Positions 26,702 to 35,804 of a stretch of 64,000 nucleotides of DNA are shown piece after piece. The number at the start of each line of letters is the position of its first letter. Position 1 is the stretch's first letter. The translations under genes and the position numbers were made by a program. The notes beneath the pieces are model-generated. The model made no database searches. It was not told where the DNA came from and saw only the letters and a program-made list of their open reading frames with translations. The DNA is from Gimesia sp. (lineage in GTDB: Bacteria > Planctomycetota > Planctomycetia > Planctomycetales > Planctomycetaceae), in contig PAJV01000077.1 in assembly GCA_002706765.1 (NCBI GenBank), forward strand, positions 186,001 to 250,000, written 5' to 3'.

Positions 26702-28342
26702 ATGGAACCCGGTCAAGACGCTCCTCAACCTGACCCGCACACACCGCAGATCAATTCGCAGCCAGAACAAGGCTCTGATGCAGATCGCCAGGAGGAGCGT
26801 ACGCGCTCTATCGAAGAAGTCGAGCGACACGAAGCGGAGATGATCGCCCAGTGGGACGCCGAAAAGATTCAGCACATGGAAGAGCTGGAACTGGAACTCC
26901 TGGAAAAAGAACAGCTGGTAGAACGACTCACCGAACAACTGACCCAGGTCGCCGAACGCCTGGAACACAGCCAGCATACCAGTCACGAACAGAAAGCCGC
27001 GGATAACCACCGCATTCAGGAACTGGAATCGATCCGAGAGCAGGAAGAGGCACTGATTACAGCTCTCAAGGACCGCTTATCGCAGGTGGCAGAACAACTG
27101 GAACGCAGCCAGTTGAACCAGAATCACCTGACGGAATCCGATCAGCAACGTCTGCAGGAACTCGAAACGGAACTGCAGGAAAAAGAAACACTCGTCAACA
27201 CACTGACCGAACGGGTAGCGAAACTCGCGGAACAGCTGAAGATCGCGCAGCGCGAAACAGCTGAGCTCAGTGCGGCTGATCAGCAGAAAATATCAGAACT
27301 GCAAACCGAGCTGGAAGAAAAAGAGCAGCTGGTTGTCATCCTCACGGAACGCCTGGAACAGGTCGCCGAACAACTGGACCGGCGACACCGCACCGGCGCA
27401 GATCGGGGTATGACCGTTTCCAGTGGCATTCCGCCGGAAGTTATCGAAGAACAGCAGAAGCTGACACACGATCTGCATTCACTGCTGGAACAATGGCAGG
27501 GCATGGAGACCGAATCGGCCCTGACCCGGATTGAACTGCAGATTGCCGAACTGAAAAAAGTGGTGGAAGACGGTTTTGAAAAGGGACCTGCAACCCCACC
27601 AGCGGCGAGCCTGGCAGACTATCTCTCTTCCCCGACCATCCCGAGTGCCGAAGAGCCATCCGCCTTTGAAGAAGCAACAGAAGAACCACCCGCGCCCGAA
27701 CCGGTGGAAACGCCCCCCGCTTCCAATTCGACTGCGACTGGCTGGGAGGCCATGAAGCAGAAACTGATGTCCGGACAGGGAGTGGATGTCTCCACGGACC
27801 TGGCCCGGAAGCCAGCCCCCAAACCAGCTCCGCCTGCGAAACCCGAAACTCCTGCTGGTTTACTTTTAAATTCAGGATCTACCGGCACAACGGGGCGTAC
27901 CCTGGCAAGTTATAAACCTCCCGTTCCGGCGGCCCCCGCTGAAATTGACGAGGAGTCGGCAACACAAAATCAACTGATCGCAGCCGTACGCGAACGCGAC
28001 CTGTTCATCAGCGCTTTAATCAAACGCTTGCGGGAAGCAGAGACAGCCATTATCCCGGTGAACTGGGAACAGTTGAATAACGCTCCCACGGAACTGGTGG
28101 AACAGCTGCAGGCATTACATCACGACCTGGAACACAACCTGGGACTGGCAGAAGTGGAAATTTCAATTGAGCGCGCCCGCCTGTCCCGGACCCAGTCGAT
28201 GCTGCAGAACCGGGAAGAACAGATTCGCAAAAAAGAAAAGCAGCTGGGACTCAACCTGGATCGCAGCGAGCAGGAAGAAGTTCCTGCCGAAAAGCCAATG
28301 AATGATGAACAGAAAAAACGCTGGCTCGGTTTTCTGAACTGA
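26702..28342 (+). CDS. Cytoplasmic coiled-coil protein with 46-residue repeats
   Basis: 546 residues, ATG start, no signal peptide or membrane segment. Residues ~60-230 form a long coiled coil made of three exact 46-residue units plus a fourth partial unit (starting near residues 70, 116, 162 and 208). Each unit opens like EQLVERLTEQLTQVAERLE and closes with a variant of ELETELQEK. Then a second charged helix, a Pro/Ala-rich linker (APEPVETPPAS, PAPKPAPPAKPETP) and a C-terminal coiled coil (residues ~415-530). Structural or scaffolding role inferred; no known family recognised. Repeat copy B lies 37 bases beyond its stop. Confidence 0.8.
   Translation: MEPGQDAPQPDPHTPQINSQPEQGSDADRQEERTRSIEEVERHEAEMIAQWDAEKIQHMEELELELLEKEQLVERLTEQLTQVAERLEHSQHTSHEQKAADNHRIQELESIREQEEALITALKDRLSQVAEQLERSQLNQNHLTESDQQRLQELETELQEKETLVNTLTERVAKLAEQLKIAQRETAELSAADQQKISELQTELEEKEQLVVILTERLEQVAEQLDRRHRTGADRGMTVSSGIPPEVIEEQQKLTHDLHSLLEQWQGMETESALTRIELQIAELKKVVEDGFEKGPATPPAASLADYLSSPTIPSAEEPSAFEEATEEPPAPEPVETPPASNSTATGWEAMKQKLMSGQGVDVSTDLARKPAPKPAPPAKPETPAGLLLNSGSTGTTGRTLASYKPPVPAAPAEIDEESATQNQLIAAVRERDLFISALIKRLREAETAIIPVNWEQLNNAPTELVEQLQALHHDLEHNLGLAEVEISIERARLSRTQSMLQNREEQIRKKEKQLGLNLDRSEQEEVPAEKPMNDEQKKRWLGFLN
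26909..27391 (+). repeat. In-gene 138-bp (46-residue) tandem repeats
   Basis: Three full 138-bp units (from 26909, 27047 and 27185) and a partial fourth (from 27323) inside the coiled-coil gene. Each starts with a variant of E-x-L-V-x-x-L-T-E-R-L and the spacing is identical each time. Confidence 0.8.
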
Positions 28343-28378
28343 ACGGCCTGTCTCTTCATCAATTTTTCATATTTCAAT

Positions 28379-28476
28379 CTAGAGCGCATCACATTTAACC
28401 ATAGCCTCTCTCAATCTATTATACTCAGTTCAAATGCCCCTGAAGACACTACAGTAAAACTGGACACAGTCTAAAG
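28379..28476. repeat. 98-bp dispersed imperfect palindrome, copy B
   Basis: Closest relative of copy A (about 85 of 98 positions equal by hand alignment), sharing the first 27 and the last 20 bases exactly apart from internal changes. Situated 3' of the coiled-coil gene and about 320 bases before the spermidine-synthase-like gene. No ORF or transposase. Confidence 0.8.
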
Positions 28477-28795
28477 CGAACTGTGAATTTTGAACTCCTG
28501 ATCTGGCTTTTATTTCGCGGTAAGATCTGACTGCTCCTCTGGTATCTCTCCAGAAATCTTCTGTTCCCTGCCTGAAACCTGCGCCTTTCAAGTTAATCCC
28601 AACATCTCAGGATTTATATCGTAGGAAAGCACATCCCGGGTGTCGATTACGAAACGCCGTCATACTGTGGACTGTGATTCTTGATATCTTTACGCAGGCT
28701 GGTCATGATGATGGTTCAGACCCTGCAATCGTCTTCTACTCTTTCAAGCTGTACTATCACTACTTTTGTTTTGGATCATCCATTCGGAGAGACTC
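28477..28795. other. Intergenic region upstream of the spermidine-synthase-like gene
   Basis: About 320 bases after repeat copy B. A frame from 28681 is a shadow of the downstream gene start. The only clear signal is GGAG at 28786-28789, six bases before TTG 28796. Confidence 0.4.
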
Positions 28796-31700
28796 TTGAA
28801 TCAACCGCTCCCAGAACGTACCGCTCCTCTCTGGATGCTCTCCCTGATGCTGCTGGTCTCTGGCAACTGTGCATTGATGTTTCAGGTAGTCTGGATCCGG
28901 GAACTGCGACTGGTCTTCGGAGCGACAACGGCCTCTTCCGCAGCCGTCCTGGCCATCTTTATGGCAGGACTGGGACTGGGAAACTGGCTGTTCGGCAGCA
29001 GGATTGATGCCAGTGCGCGTCCCCTGCGTTGTTACGGACTGCTGGAACTGGGAATCGCCATCTCAGCGGGCCTCAGTCCTTTTTTGATCATGCTCATGCG
29101 AAAGGTGTATGTAAGTTTTGGTGGTCAGGCGGCGCTGGGGCCGGAGCTGGCAACGCTGTCACGTCTGGCTGTTTCTGCGCTGATCCTGGCAGTCCCCACT
29201 CTCCTGATGGGTGGCACGATGCCGGCTGCCGCCCGCGCTGTTTCCAATGCGGCAGACCCTCATCGTCGGGGTGTGGCACTCATCTACGGATTAAATACGA
29301 TCGGGGCTGTCGCCGGAGCCGGTATTGCCAATTTCATGTTGCTGGAACTACTGGGAAATCGAGGCGTACTCTGGTTTGCCTGTGGGATTAATCTGCTGCT
29401 GGCTGTGACAGCTCTGCTGCTATCGACGCGGTTATCGCAAGGAGCAGTAATACAAACACCGGGACAGGCAGACTTACCGGAATCGGTGAGCCACGAGACA
29501 GTGAGCGCTCAGCCGGACCGGTTAGGCATTGTCTGTCTCGCATCGGGGACGGTCGGCTTCGTCTTTTTTCTGATGGAGATTGTCTGGTATCGCATGCTGG
29601 GCCCGTTGCTGGGAGGCACCACTTATACCTTTGGACTGATTCTGTGTGTGGCGTTGCTTGGCATCGGCGTCGGTGGTGCCCTGTATGCGTTACTGGCACG
29701 ACTGGTGAAACCGACACTTTCCTTTCTCGCATTCATCTGCACGCTGGAAGCACTGCTCATCGCGGTTCCGTACTGGTATGGAGATCAGATCGCATTCTGG
29801 GTCTTACATCAGCAGAGCCAGCCCGTGGCGACGTTTCTGGAACAGGTCTGGTACTGGTTTCAGATCGGAGCCTTTGTGATATTTCCCGCAGCGCTGGTTG
29901 CCGGCTTTCAGTTCCCGCTGTTGATCGCAATTGCCGGGACTGGCAAAGAAAATGTCGGTAAGCACGTCGGCTGGACCTTTGCGGCCAATACCCTGGGAGC
30001 GATTTCGGGGTCGATAGCAGGGGGATTTTTCCTGCTGCCCGCCATGACTGCGCCAGGTCTCTGGAAGCTGTCAGTCTGCCTGCTGCTGAGCCTGGGTCTG
30101 ATCCTGCTACTGACTGGTCAACGCTGGAAACCGGTCTCGCTGGCGACTTCGCTCCTGCTTTCGCTCTTGACGATTTTGATGATTACTGAAACCGGTCCCA
30201 CCGCCGTCTGGAGACACGCCGGCATTGGGGCGCGACGCGCCAGCCTGGAAGACACAGGCCCTAATGCCAAACGAAACTTCTCCCATACCAAAAACCGGCA
30301 GTGCATCTGGGAAGCAGAAGGACGCGAATCAAGCGTGGCCATCACAGCGACCGACAGTCTCGCCTTTATCGTCAACGGCAAAAGCGACGGCAATGCGTTT
30401 GGCGATGCCGGGACCCAGATCGGCCTGGGGTTGCTTGGCCCCCTGCTTCACCCCGCACCACGAACCGGACTGGTGATCGGACTGGGCACAGGGGAATCCG
30501 CCGGCTGGATGGCTGCCGTAGAAGAAATGACCGCCGTTGATGTCGTCGAACTGGAACCGGTTGTTCTGGAAATAACCAGGCGATGCTCACAGATTAATCG
30601 CGATGCACAGCAGAACCCGAAACTCACTCTGCATTTTAATGATGCCCGCGAATTTTTACTCACCAGCAAACAACAGTACGACCTGATTGTCTCGGAGCCT
30701 TCCAATCCCTATCGGGCCGGCATCGCGAATCTCTACACCCGGGAGTTTTACGATTCCGTTTCCAACCGTTTGAATCCGGACGGCCTGTTCCTGCAGTGGC
30801 TGCAGGGATACGAAGTCGACGACCGGACAGTCCAGATCGTCCTGCAGACGGTACAATCCGTCTTTCCCGAAGTCCAGATCTGGCAAACCAAAGCCCGCGA
30901 TATGGTCCTGGTCTGTGGCAAATCAAAACAGGCTTTTCAGTATCAGCTGGAGTCACTGCAGCAGAAACTCAAACAACCCGTGCTGGCGGAAGGACTCAAA
31001 CAGGGCTGGTCTGTGATTGACGTGGAAGGCATCCTGGCACATTTTGTCTGTGGAGATCGAACAATCAACCAGTTACTGGAATCCGTGTCAGAGCCGATGA
31101 ATCTGGACGATCGCAATCTGCTGGAATACGCGTTTGCGAAAACGGTGGGCAAGTCAACCCGTTTTTCGATTCACGATCTGCAGAACCGCGCGGTCCAACT
31201 GGACGATGATCTGCCTGTTTCCCTGGATAGTGAGAGTCGAAAAAAAGTCACGCAACGACGGCTGGCGATGCAGCTCAGGTTGGGAGGCAGGGTGCATATT
31301 GATGATGGTCTCTCCGAAGAACAGCAGACGCGGGGCGAAGCATTTAATCTGTACCTGGCCAGCCGCTACCTGGATGCGCTGGCACGTTTTCAAACATTTC
31401 AACCGGATTTAAGCTGTCCGATCGAGACCATGGTCTACGCGCACACTCTGGCAGAATCCGGCGTTCCCGTTCCCGACGAACTGCTGATCAAGGTCAGAGA
31501 GCAGAACCCCACCGAAGCAGCTGCGATTCAGGCCATTGCCGCTCTCCAGCAGAAACAGCCAGGCGAAGGACTGCAGAAGATTCTCGACACCCTGAAACTG
31601 CTGGAGAACAGCCCCTGGGGTAGCCGTCAGTTGCTGGACTCCCTCCTGTTCAAAGCAGTCAGCCTGTGTGACCTGGATGCCGGTTATGCTGAACCGCTGT

Positions 31701-31945
31701 ACGAGCAGTTACAGCAACCCTTCTCCCTGCATCGCCTGGAAGACAATCGACTGTTGGTGAGATATCTGATCGCAGAAAAAATAGGCAATCAGCAGATCAT
31801 CGATTCACTGCAGACAATGGAACCGAATGCTCCCTGGAAGGAATGGCTGCTGGAAAAACGAGTCCGGGTGTACGCGGCCGAAAAACATCCCCTGACAGAA
31901 CGAGCCAGAAACGAACTCTCGCAGTTCAAACGAGCCAGCCACTGA
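28796..31945 (+). CDS. Fused membrane/spermidine-synthase-like protein
   Basis: 1049 residues from TTG 28796, chosen for GGAG six bases upstream; a TTG at 28766 would add ten. N-terminal half: about 12 hydrophobic helices arranged like an MFS-type transporter. Then a spermidine-synthase-like Rossmann domain (~550-800): LVIGLGTGESAGWMAAVEE, VDVVELEPVVLEI, NDAREFLLTSKQQYDLIVSE, and SNPYRAGIANLYTREFYD. Finally an ~250-residue helical C-terminal part without a clear family. Such fusions are widespread in planctomycetes; the usual polyamine residues are not all recognisable, so the methyltransferase-like fold may bind another substrate. Membrane localisation is certain, activity is not. Confidence 0.85.
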   Translation: MNQPLPERTAPLWMLSLMLLVSGNCALMFQVVWIRELRLVFGATTASSAAVLAIFMAGLGLGNWLFGSRIDASARPLRCYGLLELGIAISAGLSPFLIMLMRKVYVSFGGQAALGPELATLSRLAVSALILAVPTLLMGGTMPAAARAVSNAADPHRRGVALIYGLNTIGAVAGAGIANFMLLELLGNRGVLWFACGINLLLAVTALLLSTRLSQGAVIQTPGQADLPESVSHETVSAQPDRLGIVCLASGTVGFVFFLMEIVWYRMLGPLLGGTTYTFGLILCVALLGIGVGGALYALLARLVKPTLSFLAFICTLEALLIAVPYWYGDQIAFWVLHQQSQPVATFLEQVWYWFQIGAFVIFPAALVAGFQFPLLIAIAGTGKENVGKHVGWTFAANTLGAISGSIAGGFFLLPAMTAPGLWKLSVCLLLSLGLILLLTGQRWKPVSLATSLLLSLLTILMITETGPTAVWRHAGIGARRASLEDTGPNAKRNFSHTKNRQCIWEAEGRESSVAITATDSLAFIVNGKSDGNAFGDAGTQIGLGLLGPLLHPAPRTGLVIGLGTGESAGWMAAVEEMTAVDVVELEPVVLEITRRCSQINRDAQQNPKLTLHFNDAREFLLTSKQQYDLIVSEPSNPYRAGIANLYTREFYDSVSNRLNPDGLFLQWLQGYEVDDRTVQIVLQTVQSVFPEVQIWQTKARDMVLVCGKSKQAFQYQLESLQQKLKQPVLAEGLKQGWSVIDVEGILAHFVCGDRTINQLLESVSEPMNLDDRNLLEYAFAKTVGKSTRFSIHDLQNRAVQLDDDLPVSLDSESRKKVTQRRLAMQLRLGGRVHIDDGLSEEQQTRGEAFNLYLASRYLDALARFQTFQPDLSCPIETMVYAHTLAESGVPVPDELLIKVREQNPTEAAAIQAIAALQQKQPGEGLQKILDTLKLLENSPWGSRQLLDSLLFKAVSLCDLDAGYAEPLYEQLQQPFSLHRLEDNRLLVRYLIAEKIGNQQIIDSLQTMEPNAPWKEWLLEKRVRVYAAEKHPLTERARNELSQFKRASH

Positions 31946-31960
31946 GCCTGTCAGGTTGCC

Positions 31961-33526
31961 TCAGGGAATCTGTTTTCCCCGTTGATGTTTTTCCCCGGCA
32001 ACGCCGGTTTTTTCGGCCCACTGTTGCCAGTCAGCCTTCATTTGCGCCACGCGTTCAGGGTACTGCTCTGCAAGGTTATTGGTTTCGGTACGGTCCTGTT
32101 CCAGGTCATACAGTTCCCAGCGATTAATTTTGCGATCCGCAACCAGTTTCCATTTCCCCTGCCGTACGGCCTGATTATTTCTCAACTCCCAGAACAGCGA
32201 ATCATGGGGCGCGCGTGTCTGCCCTTCCAGAATGGGCACTATGCTTTTTCCATCCACGGGGAGAATTTTGTGAGATTCAAACGTCTTTGGATATTCGGTT
32301 TCGGCCAGTTCAACGCAGGTTGGCATGACATCAATAATGTGGGCCGGCTGCCGGGTAATGGAATTCGCTTCGATCTTGCCCGGCCAGCGGACGATGAACG
32401 GAGTCGAAATGCCCCCCTCATGCATCCACGTCTTGAAGCGGCGAAACGGCGTATTCTGTGGGAAGGCCCAGCTGGGACCACAGGTGGTGTAATATTCCCT
32501 GGGGCCGGGAATCTGTTCTGGATTCGCGCCGCCCGGCTCGCTGGCATCGGGTCCGTTATCAGAAAGAAACATCACTATCGTATTGTCGTCCACGCCGGTC
32601 TCTTTTAATGTCGCCATCAGGCGGCCGATATTCTGATCCATACAGTCAATCATCGCGGCGTAGACCTCCATGCGGCGTTCCTGCCAGTCGCGCGGATATT
32701 TGTCCTGCTCCCAGTCGGCTGATTCCGGGTCGCGGGCCGGCAGTTTCCAGTTCGGGTCAATAAGTCCCATCTTCAACTGACGCCGATAGCGTTCATTGCG
32801 CAATGCTTCCCAGCCTGCTGCATAACGTCCCTTGTATTTTGCGATGTCTTTCGGTTTTGCATGCAGGGGATAGTGCGGGGCCGTGTAACAGAGATGCAGG
32901 AAGAACGGTTTGTCTGACTGGGAATACGTTTTGATTTCCTGAATGGCGTGATCGGTAAAGGCATCGGTCGTGTAAAAGCCGTCCGGGAACTCGGTGATAC
33001 GCGTCGTATTTTCAGCGAAGAAACGGTAACCGTCGCCGGTAATCCCCCGTTTGAATTTGGGATCGCGGTAGTAGGGATCAAAAAAATTACAGCAGCCATC
33101 CAGAAGACCATAATAGTCATGAAACCCGCGATAAACCGGGTGAGTCGATTCGGTTCGTCCCAGATGCCATTTGCCACTGAGGGCCGTCTGATAACCGGCC
33201 TGCTGCAGGACTTCGCCAATCGTCACCATGTTGCGGTTCAGATGCGGTCGGGGATAGCGGGGATACAGGCCCGTTACCAGCGATGCCCGCGTTGTCCAGC
33301 AGACCGCATTGTTATAGAACTGGGTAAACCGTAAGCCTTCTTCCGCCATGCGATCCAGGTGGGGTGTCTGCACTTCACCACCATAACAGCCGATATCCGA
33401 CCAGCCCATGTCATCGCACATGATGAGAATAATATTGGGACGCTTTTTATTTTCTGCTGCCTGAACGGCAGAATGAAAGACAGTCAACACAAGTAGAGCC
33501 AACAGCAGGACAGCACGCAACTTCAT
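31961..33526 (-). CDS. Secreted sulfatase with altered active-site motif
   Basis: 521 residues, Sec signal peptide (LLLALLVLTVFHSAVQA). Arylsulfatase fold: PNIILIMCDDMGWSDIGCYG with metal-binding Asp pair, GKWHLG, DNTIVMFLSDNGPDASEPGG with a metal-site Asp-Asn. The formylglycine site reads C76-W-T-T-R80 instead of C-x-P-x-R: the Pro normally needed by the formylglycine-generating enzyme is Thr (codon ACA). Either a relaxed substrate of that enzyme or an inactive/repurposed sulfatase. It starts 29 bases after the plsC stop on the same strand. The codon reading of this motif was rechecked base by base. Confidence 0.9.
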   Translation of the reverse strand: MKLRAVLLLALLVLTVFHSAVQAAENKKRPNIILIMCDDMGWSDIGCYGGEVQTPHLDRMAEEGLRFTQFYNNAVCWTTRASLVTGLYPRYPRPHLNRNMVTIGEVLQQAGYQTALSGKWHLGRTESTHPVYRGFHDYYGLLDGCCNFFDPYYRDPKFKRGITGDGYRFFAENTTRITEFPDGFYTTDAFTDHAIQEIKTYSQSDKPFFLHLCYTAPHYPLHAKPKDIAKYKGRYAAGWEALRNERYRRQLKMGLIDPNWKLPARDPESADWEQDKYPRDWQERRMEVYAAMIDCMDQNIGRLMATLKETGVDDNTIVMFLSDNGPDASEPGGANPEQIPGPREYYTTCGPSWAFPQNTPFRRFKTWMHEGGISTPFIVRWPGKIEANSITRQPAHIIDVMPTCVELAETEYPKTFESHKILPVDGKSIVPILEGQTRAPHDSLFWELRNNQAVRQGKWKLVADRKINRWELYDLEQDRTETNNLAEQYPERVAQMKADWQQWAEKTGVAGEKHQRGKQIP

Positions 33527-33555
33527 CAGGGAACTCCATGGATTAAATCAAAATC

Positions 33556-34224
33556 TTACGGTTTCGGATCCTGTATCCATGATCGCGGTTGACTGCAGGT
33601 AATGCAATACTTCTGCAGTTCCAGAAAGGCTTCTTTAATCGCAATCACCAGTTGTTCCCCGTTTTCGGCATCCGGTAACGATTCACCGATAATCACATCG
33701 CAGTTAAAGGGCACCAGCAGTGCTTCACCTCGCGGTAAGGCGCGACCCAGGCCATGCATCATCACCGGTGTGACCCGGGTATCAGTCCGGTCATGCACGA
33801 TATGGTAGATGCCGCGTTTGATTTCGCTCAGTTCTTCCGGGTTTCCACGGCTCCCTTCGGGAAACAGAATCAGAATCTCTCCCTGATCCAGTGCCTGATG
33901 ACAACCGGCAAACAGTTCACTTTTTCGCATGCGACCGCTGCGATTGATGGGAATGATGCCAATGCATTTAAGAGCGAACCAGGCCAGATATTTGTTTCGC
34001 AGAAAATAGTCGGCGGCGGCCACGGGTCGAACGCGGTGGATTTTTGAGAGCGGATACAGGCTCATCAGCACCAGCGTATCGAGGTGACTGTTGTGGTTGG
34101 CGGCGATCAGGGCCGGGCCTTCCCGGGGCAGATTCGGTTTGCCGCGCAGATTCAGACCCAGCACGATAAACACAATCGGCTTGACGATCAGCGCAAAGAA
34201 CAGGATTTTGAGAACGCGTTCCAT
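33556..34224 (-). CDS. plsC: 1-acyl-sn-glycerol-3-phosphate acyltransferase
   Basis: 222 residues. Acylates lysophosphatidic acid to phosphatidic acid at the membrane. Seen: hydrophobic N-terminus, the acyltransferase motif NHNSHLDTLVLMS (HX4D), IIPINRSGRM, FPEGSRGNPEELSEIKRG, and the MHGLGRALPRGEALLVPFN region. Starts three bases after the cdsA stop, so surely co-transcribed and perhaps translationally coupled. Three-gene lipid operon: CDP-alcohol transferase, cdsA, plsC. Confidence 0.92.
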   Translation of the reverse strand: MERVLKILFFALIVKPIVFIVLGLNLRGKPNLPREGPALIAANHNSHLDTLVLMSLYPLSKIHRVRPVAAADYFLRNKYLAWFALKCIGIIPINRSGRMRKSELFAGCHQALDQGEILILFPEGSRGNPEELSEIKRGIYHIVHDRTDTRVTPVMMHGLGRALPRGEALLVPFNCDVIIGESLPDAENGEQLVIAIKEAFLELQKYCITCSQPRSWIQDPKP

Positions 34225-34227
34225 GGC

Positions 34228-35160
34228 TCAATAATTCACGTAATACAGGAAATGAAAAAACAGGGGCGAGGTAAAAATCAGGCTGTCACAGCGATCCAGT
34301 ATCCCGCCATGCCCGGGAATCAGGCTGCCGCTGTCTTTGATTTCCAGATCGCGTTTGATCGATGAAATCACCACATCTCCAATAAAGCCGGAACCGCTGA
34401 TGAGTAATCCGGCCAGCAGACTGAATTTCAGCGACAGGGGTGTCAGATAAGGCCCCAGCAGTGTCGAGACGAGGGCAATCGACAGTACGCCTCCGATAAA
34501 TCCTTCCCAGGTTTTATTCGGACTGACCTTGGGAATAATTTTATGGCGCCCGAGCAACTTGCCCCAGATATACTGGCAGACGTCGTTGAGTTGCGTCATC
34601 AGCAGCAGGAAGATCACCAGTCCCATGTCCCCCGCTGCCTGGTTCTGAACAGGTAGTACCAGCAGATAGGCAATATGACTCAGGCAGAAGACCGTCAGCA
34701 TGACCGCCCAGTGAATAATCCCGGCTGAGTAGATGAAGCCCTTTGTTTCTCCGATCAACACCATCCGCATCGGCAGCAGCAGGAAGATATAGATGGGAAT
34801 AAAAATGATAAACATGCCATACCAGCCGATGCTGACGAAATAGTATTGAATGGGAATCGAAATGTAAGCCCAGAACAGCACGCGACGGTCCGCCTGGCGG
34901 GTCGGGACGATGGAAAAGAATTCTTTCAACGCCAGAAAGCTGATAAATGCAAACAGGATTATGGCCGTTGTCTGACTGACAATCAGGCAGACAAAAATGA
35001 TGCCGATCATCCACCACCAGGACTGAATCCGCTGACGCAGTTCAGTGTAATCCTTCTGCGGCTTCGCACGAGCCAGGATCAAGCGGCAGGTGGTTGCCGT
35101 CAGTAACAGGCCCAGTACGACCAGCATGACATTAAAAGAGTGAGGCGGAATGTTGAACAT
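34228..35160 (-). CDS. cdsA: Phosphatidate cytidylyltransferase
   Basis: 310 residues, about eight membrane helices. Makes CDP-diacylglycerol from CTP and phosphatidate. The signature is complete: KVSPNKTWEGFIGGVLSI, then SGFIGDVVISSIKRDLEIKDSG and LIPGHGGILDRCDSLI with the metal-binding Asp. ATG start two bases after the preceding stop. Product feeds the CDP-alcohol phosphatidyltransferase encoded directly upstream. Confidence 0.95.
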   Translation of the reverse strand: MFNIPPHSFNVMLVVLGLLLTATTCRLILARAKPQKDYTELRQRIQSWWWMIGIIFVCLIVSQTTAIILFAFISFLALKEFFSIVPTRQADRRVLFWAYISIPIQYYFVSIGWYGMFIIFIPIYIFLLLPMRMVLIGETKGFIYSAGIIHWAVMLTVFCLSHIAYLLVLPVQNQAAGDMGLVIFLLLMTQLNDVCQYIWGKLLGRHKIIPKVSPNKTWEGFIGGVLSIALVSTLLGPYLTPLSLKFSLLAGLLISGSGFIGDVVISSIKRDLEIKDSGSLIPGHGGILDRCDSLIFTSPLFFHFLYYVNY

Positions 35161-35162
35161 GC

Positions 35163-35804
35163 TCAGGCTTCCAGAAACCGGTAGGCAGAAATGGTGCGAC
35201 GAATGCAGGTGATAACGCAGCCGGCGACGATCACAATCAGAGCGATCAACAGCGTATAGTCAGACTGTCGAAATACGACTTCCAACGCGGTAATCACACA
35301 GGCAATTGTCAGAACCGCCATCCGATGCTGTTTGGCCATCGGTCCTTTGAAATCAACGGGCGCGCCGATGCTGGCGTTCAGGGTTCGTATGTAAGCCGTC
35401 AGGACGGCGAACAATCCTGTACACCAGCCAAGTTCGCCGCCATAGCTGACGACATGAATTGCATAGCCGGCGGACACCAGAATCAGCGGGTCAGCAACGC
35501 GATCGGGGATATCATTGAACAACTCGCCTGACTTTGTACTTTTGCCCCCTTCAACGGCGACCATGCCATCAAACAGGTTGCACAGCAATCGGCATTGAAT
35601 CATCAGTCCCGCCAGAATCAGCAGCCACCAGTAGGAGTAGTGGGCAAACAACAGAAAACAGGCCGCGGCCAGCAGTGCAAAAAAGACGCTGGTCACCGAA
35701 ATCTGGTTGGGCGTGATATTTTTCCCGCTCAGATAACGGGCGAATGTATTGACCAGTTTGACATCGCGGACTTTGAGCGGTCGCCGGGCGCTGGGTTCAT
35801 TCAT
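35163..35804 (-). CDS. CDP-alcohol phosphatidyltransferase family protein
   Basis: 213 residues from ATG 35804, overlapping the end of the preceding gene by eight bases; AGAGAAG lies upstream. Six membrane helices. The catalytic region reads LFDGMVAVEGGKSTKSGELF then NDIPDRVADPL: compared with the canonical D-G-x2-A-R-x8-G-x3-D-x3-D, the Arg is Val and the third Asp is Asn, as I recall from one bacterial subfamily. It joins CDP-diacylglycerol to an alcohol; glycerol phosphate, inositol phosphate or other cannot be decided. First enzymatic gene of the lipid operon. Confidence 0.85.
   Translation of the reverse strand: MNEPSARRPLKVRDVKLVNTFARYLSGKNITPNQISVTSVFFALLAAACFLLFAHYSYWWLLILAGLMIQCRLLCNLFDGMVAVEGGKSTKSGELFNDIPDRVADPLILVSAGYAIHVVSYGGELGWCTGLFAVLTAYIRTLNASIGAPVDFKGPMAKQHRMAVLTIACVITALEVVFRQSDYTLLIALIVIVAGCVITCIRRTISAYRFLEA

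Noticed and set aside
28681..29007. 108-codon frame before and into the spermidine-synthase-like gene
   Set aside because: Shadow frame of the downstream gene; the TTG with GGAG at 28796 is better.
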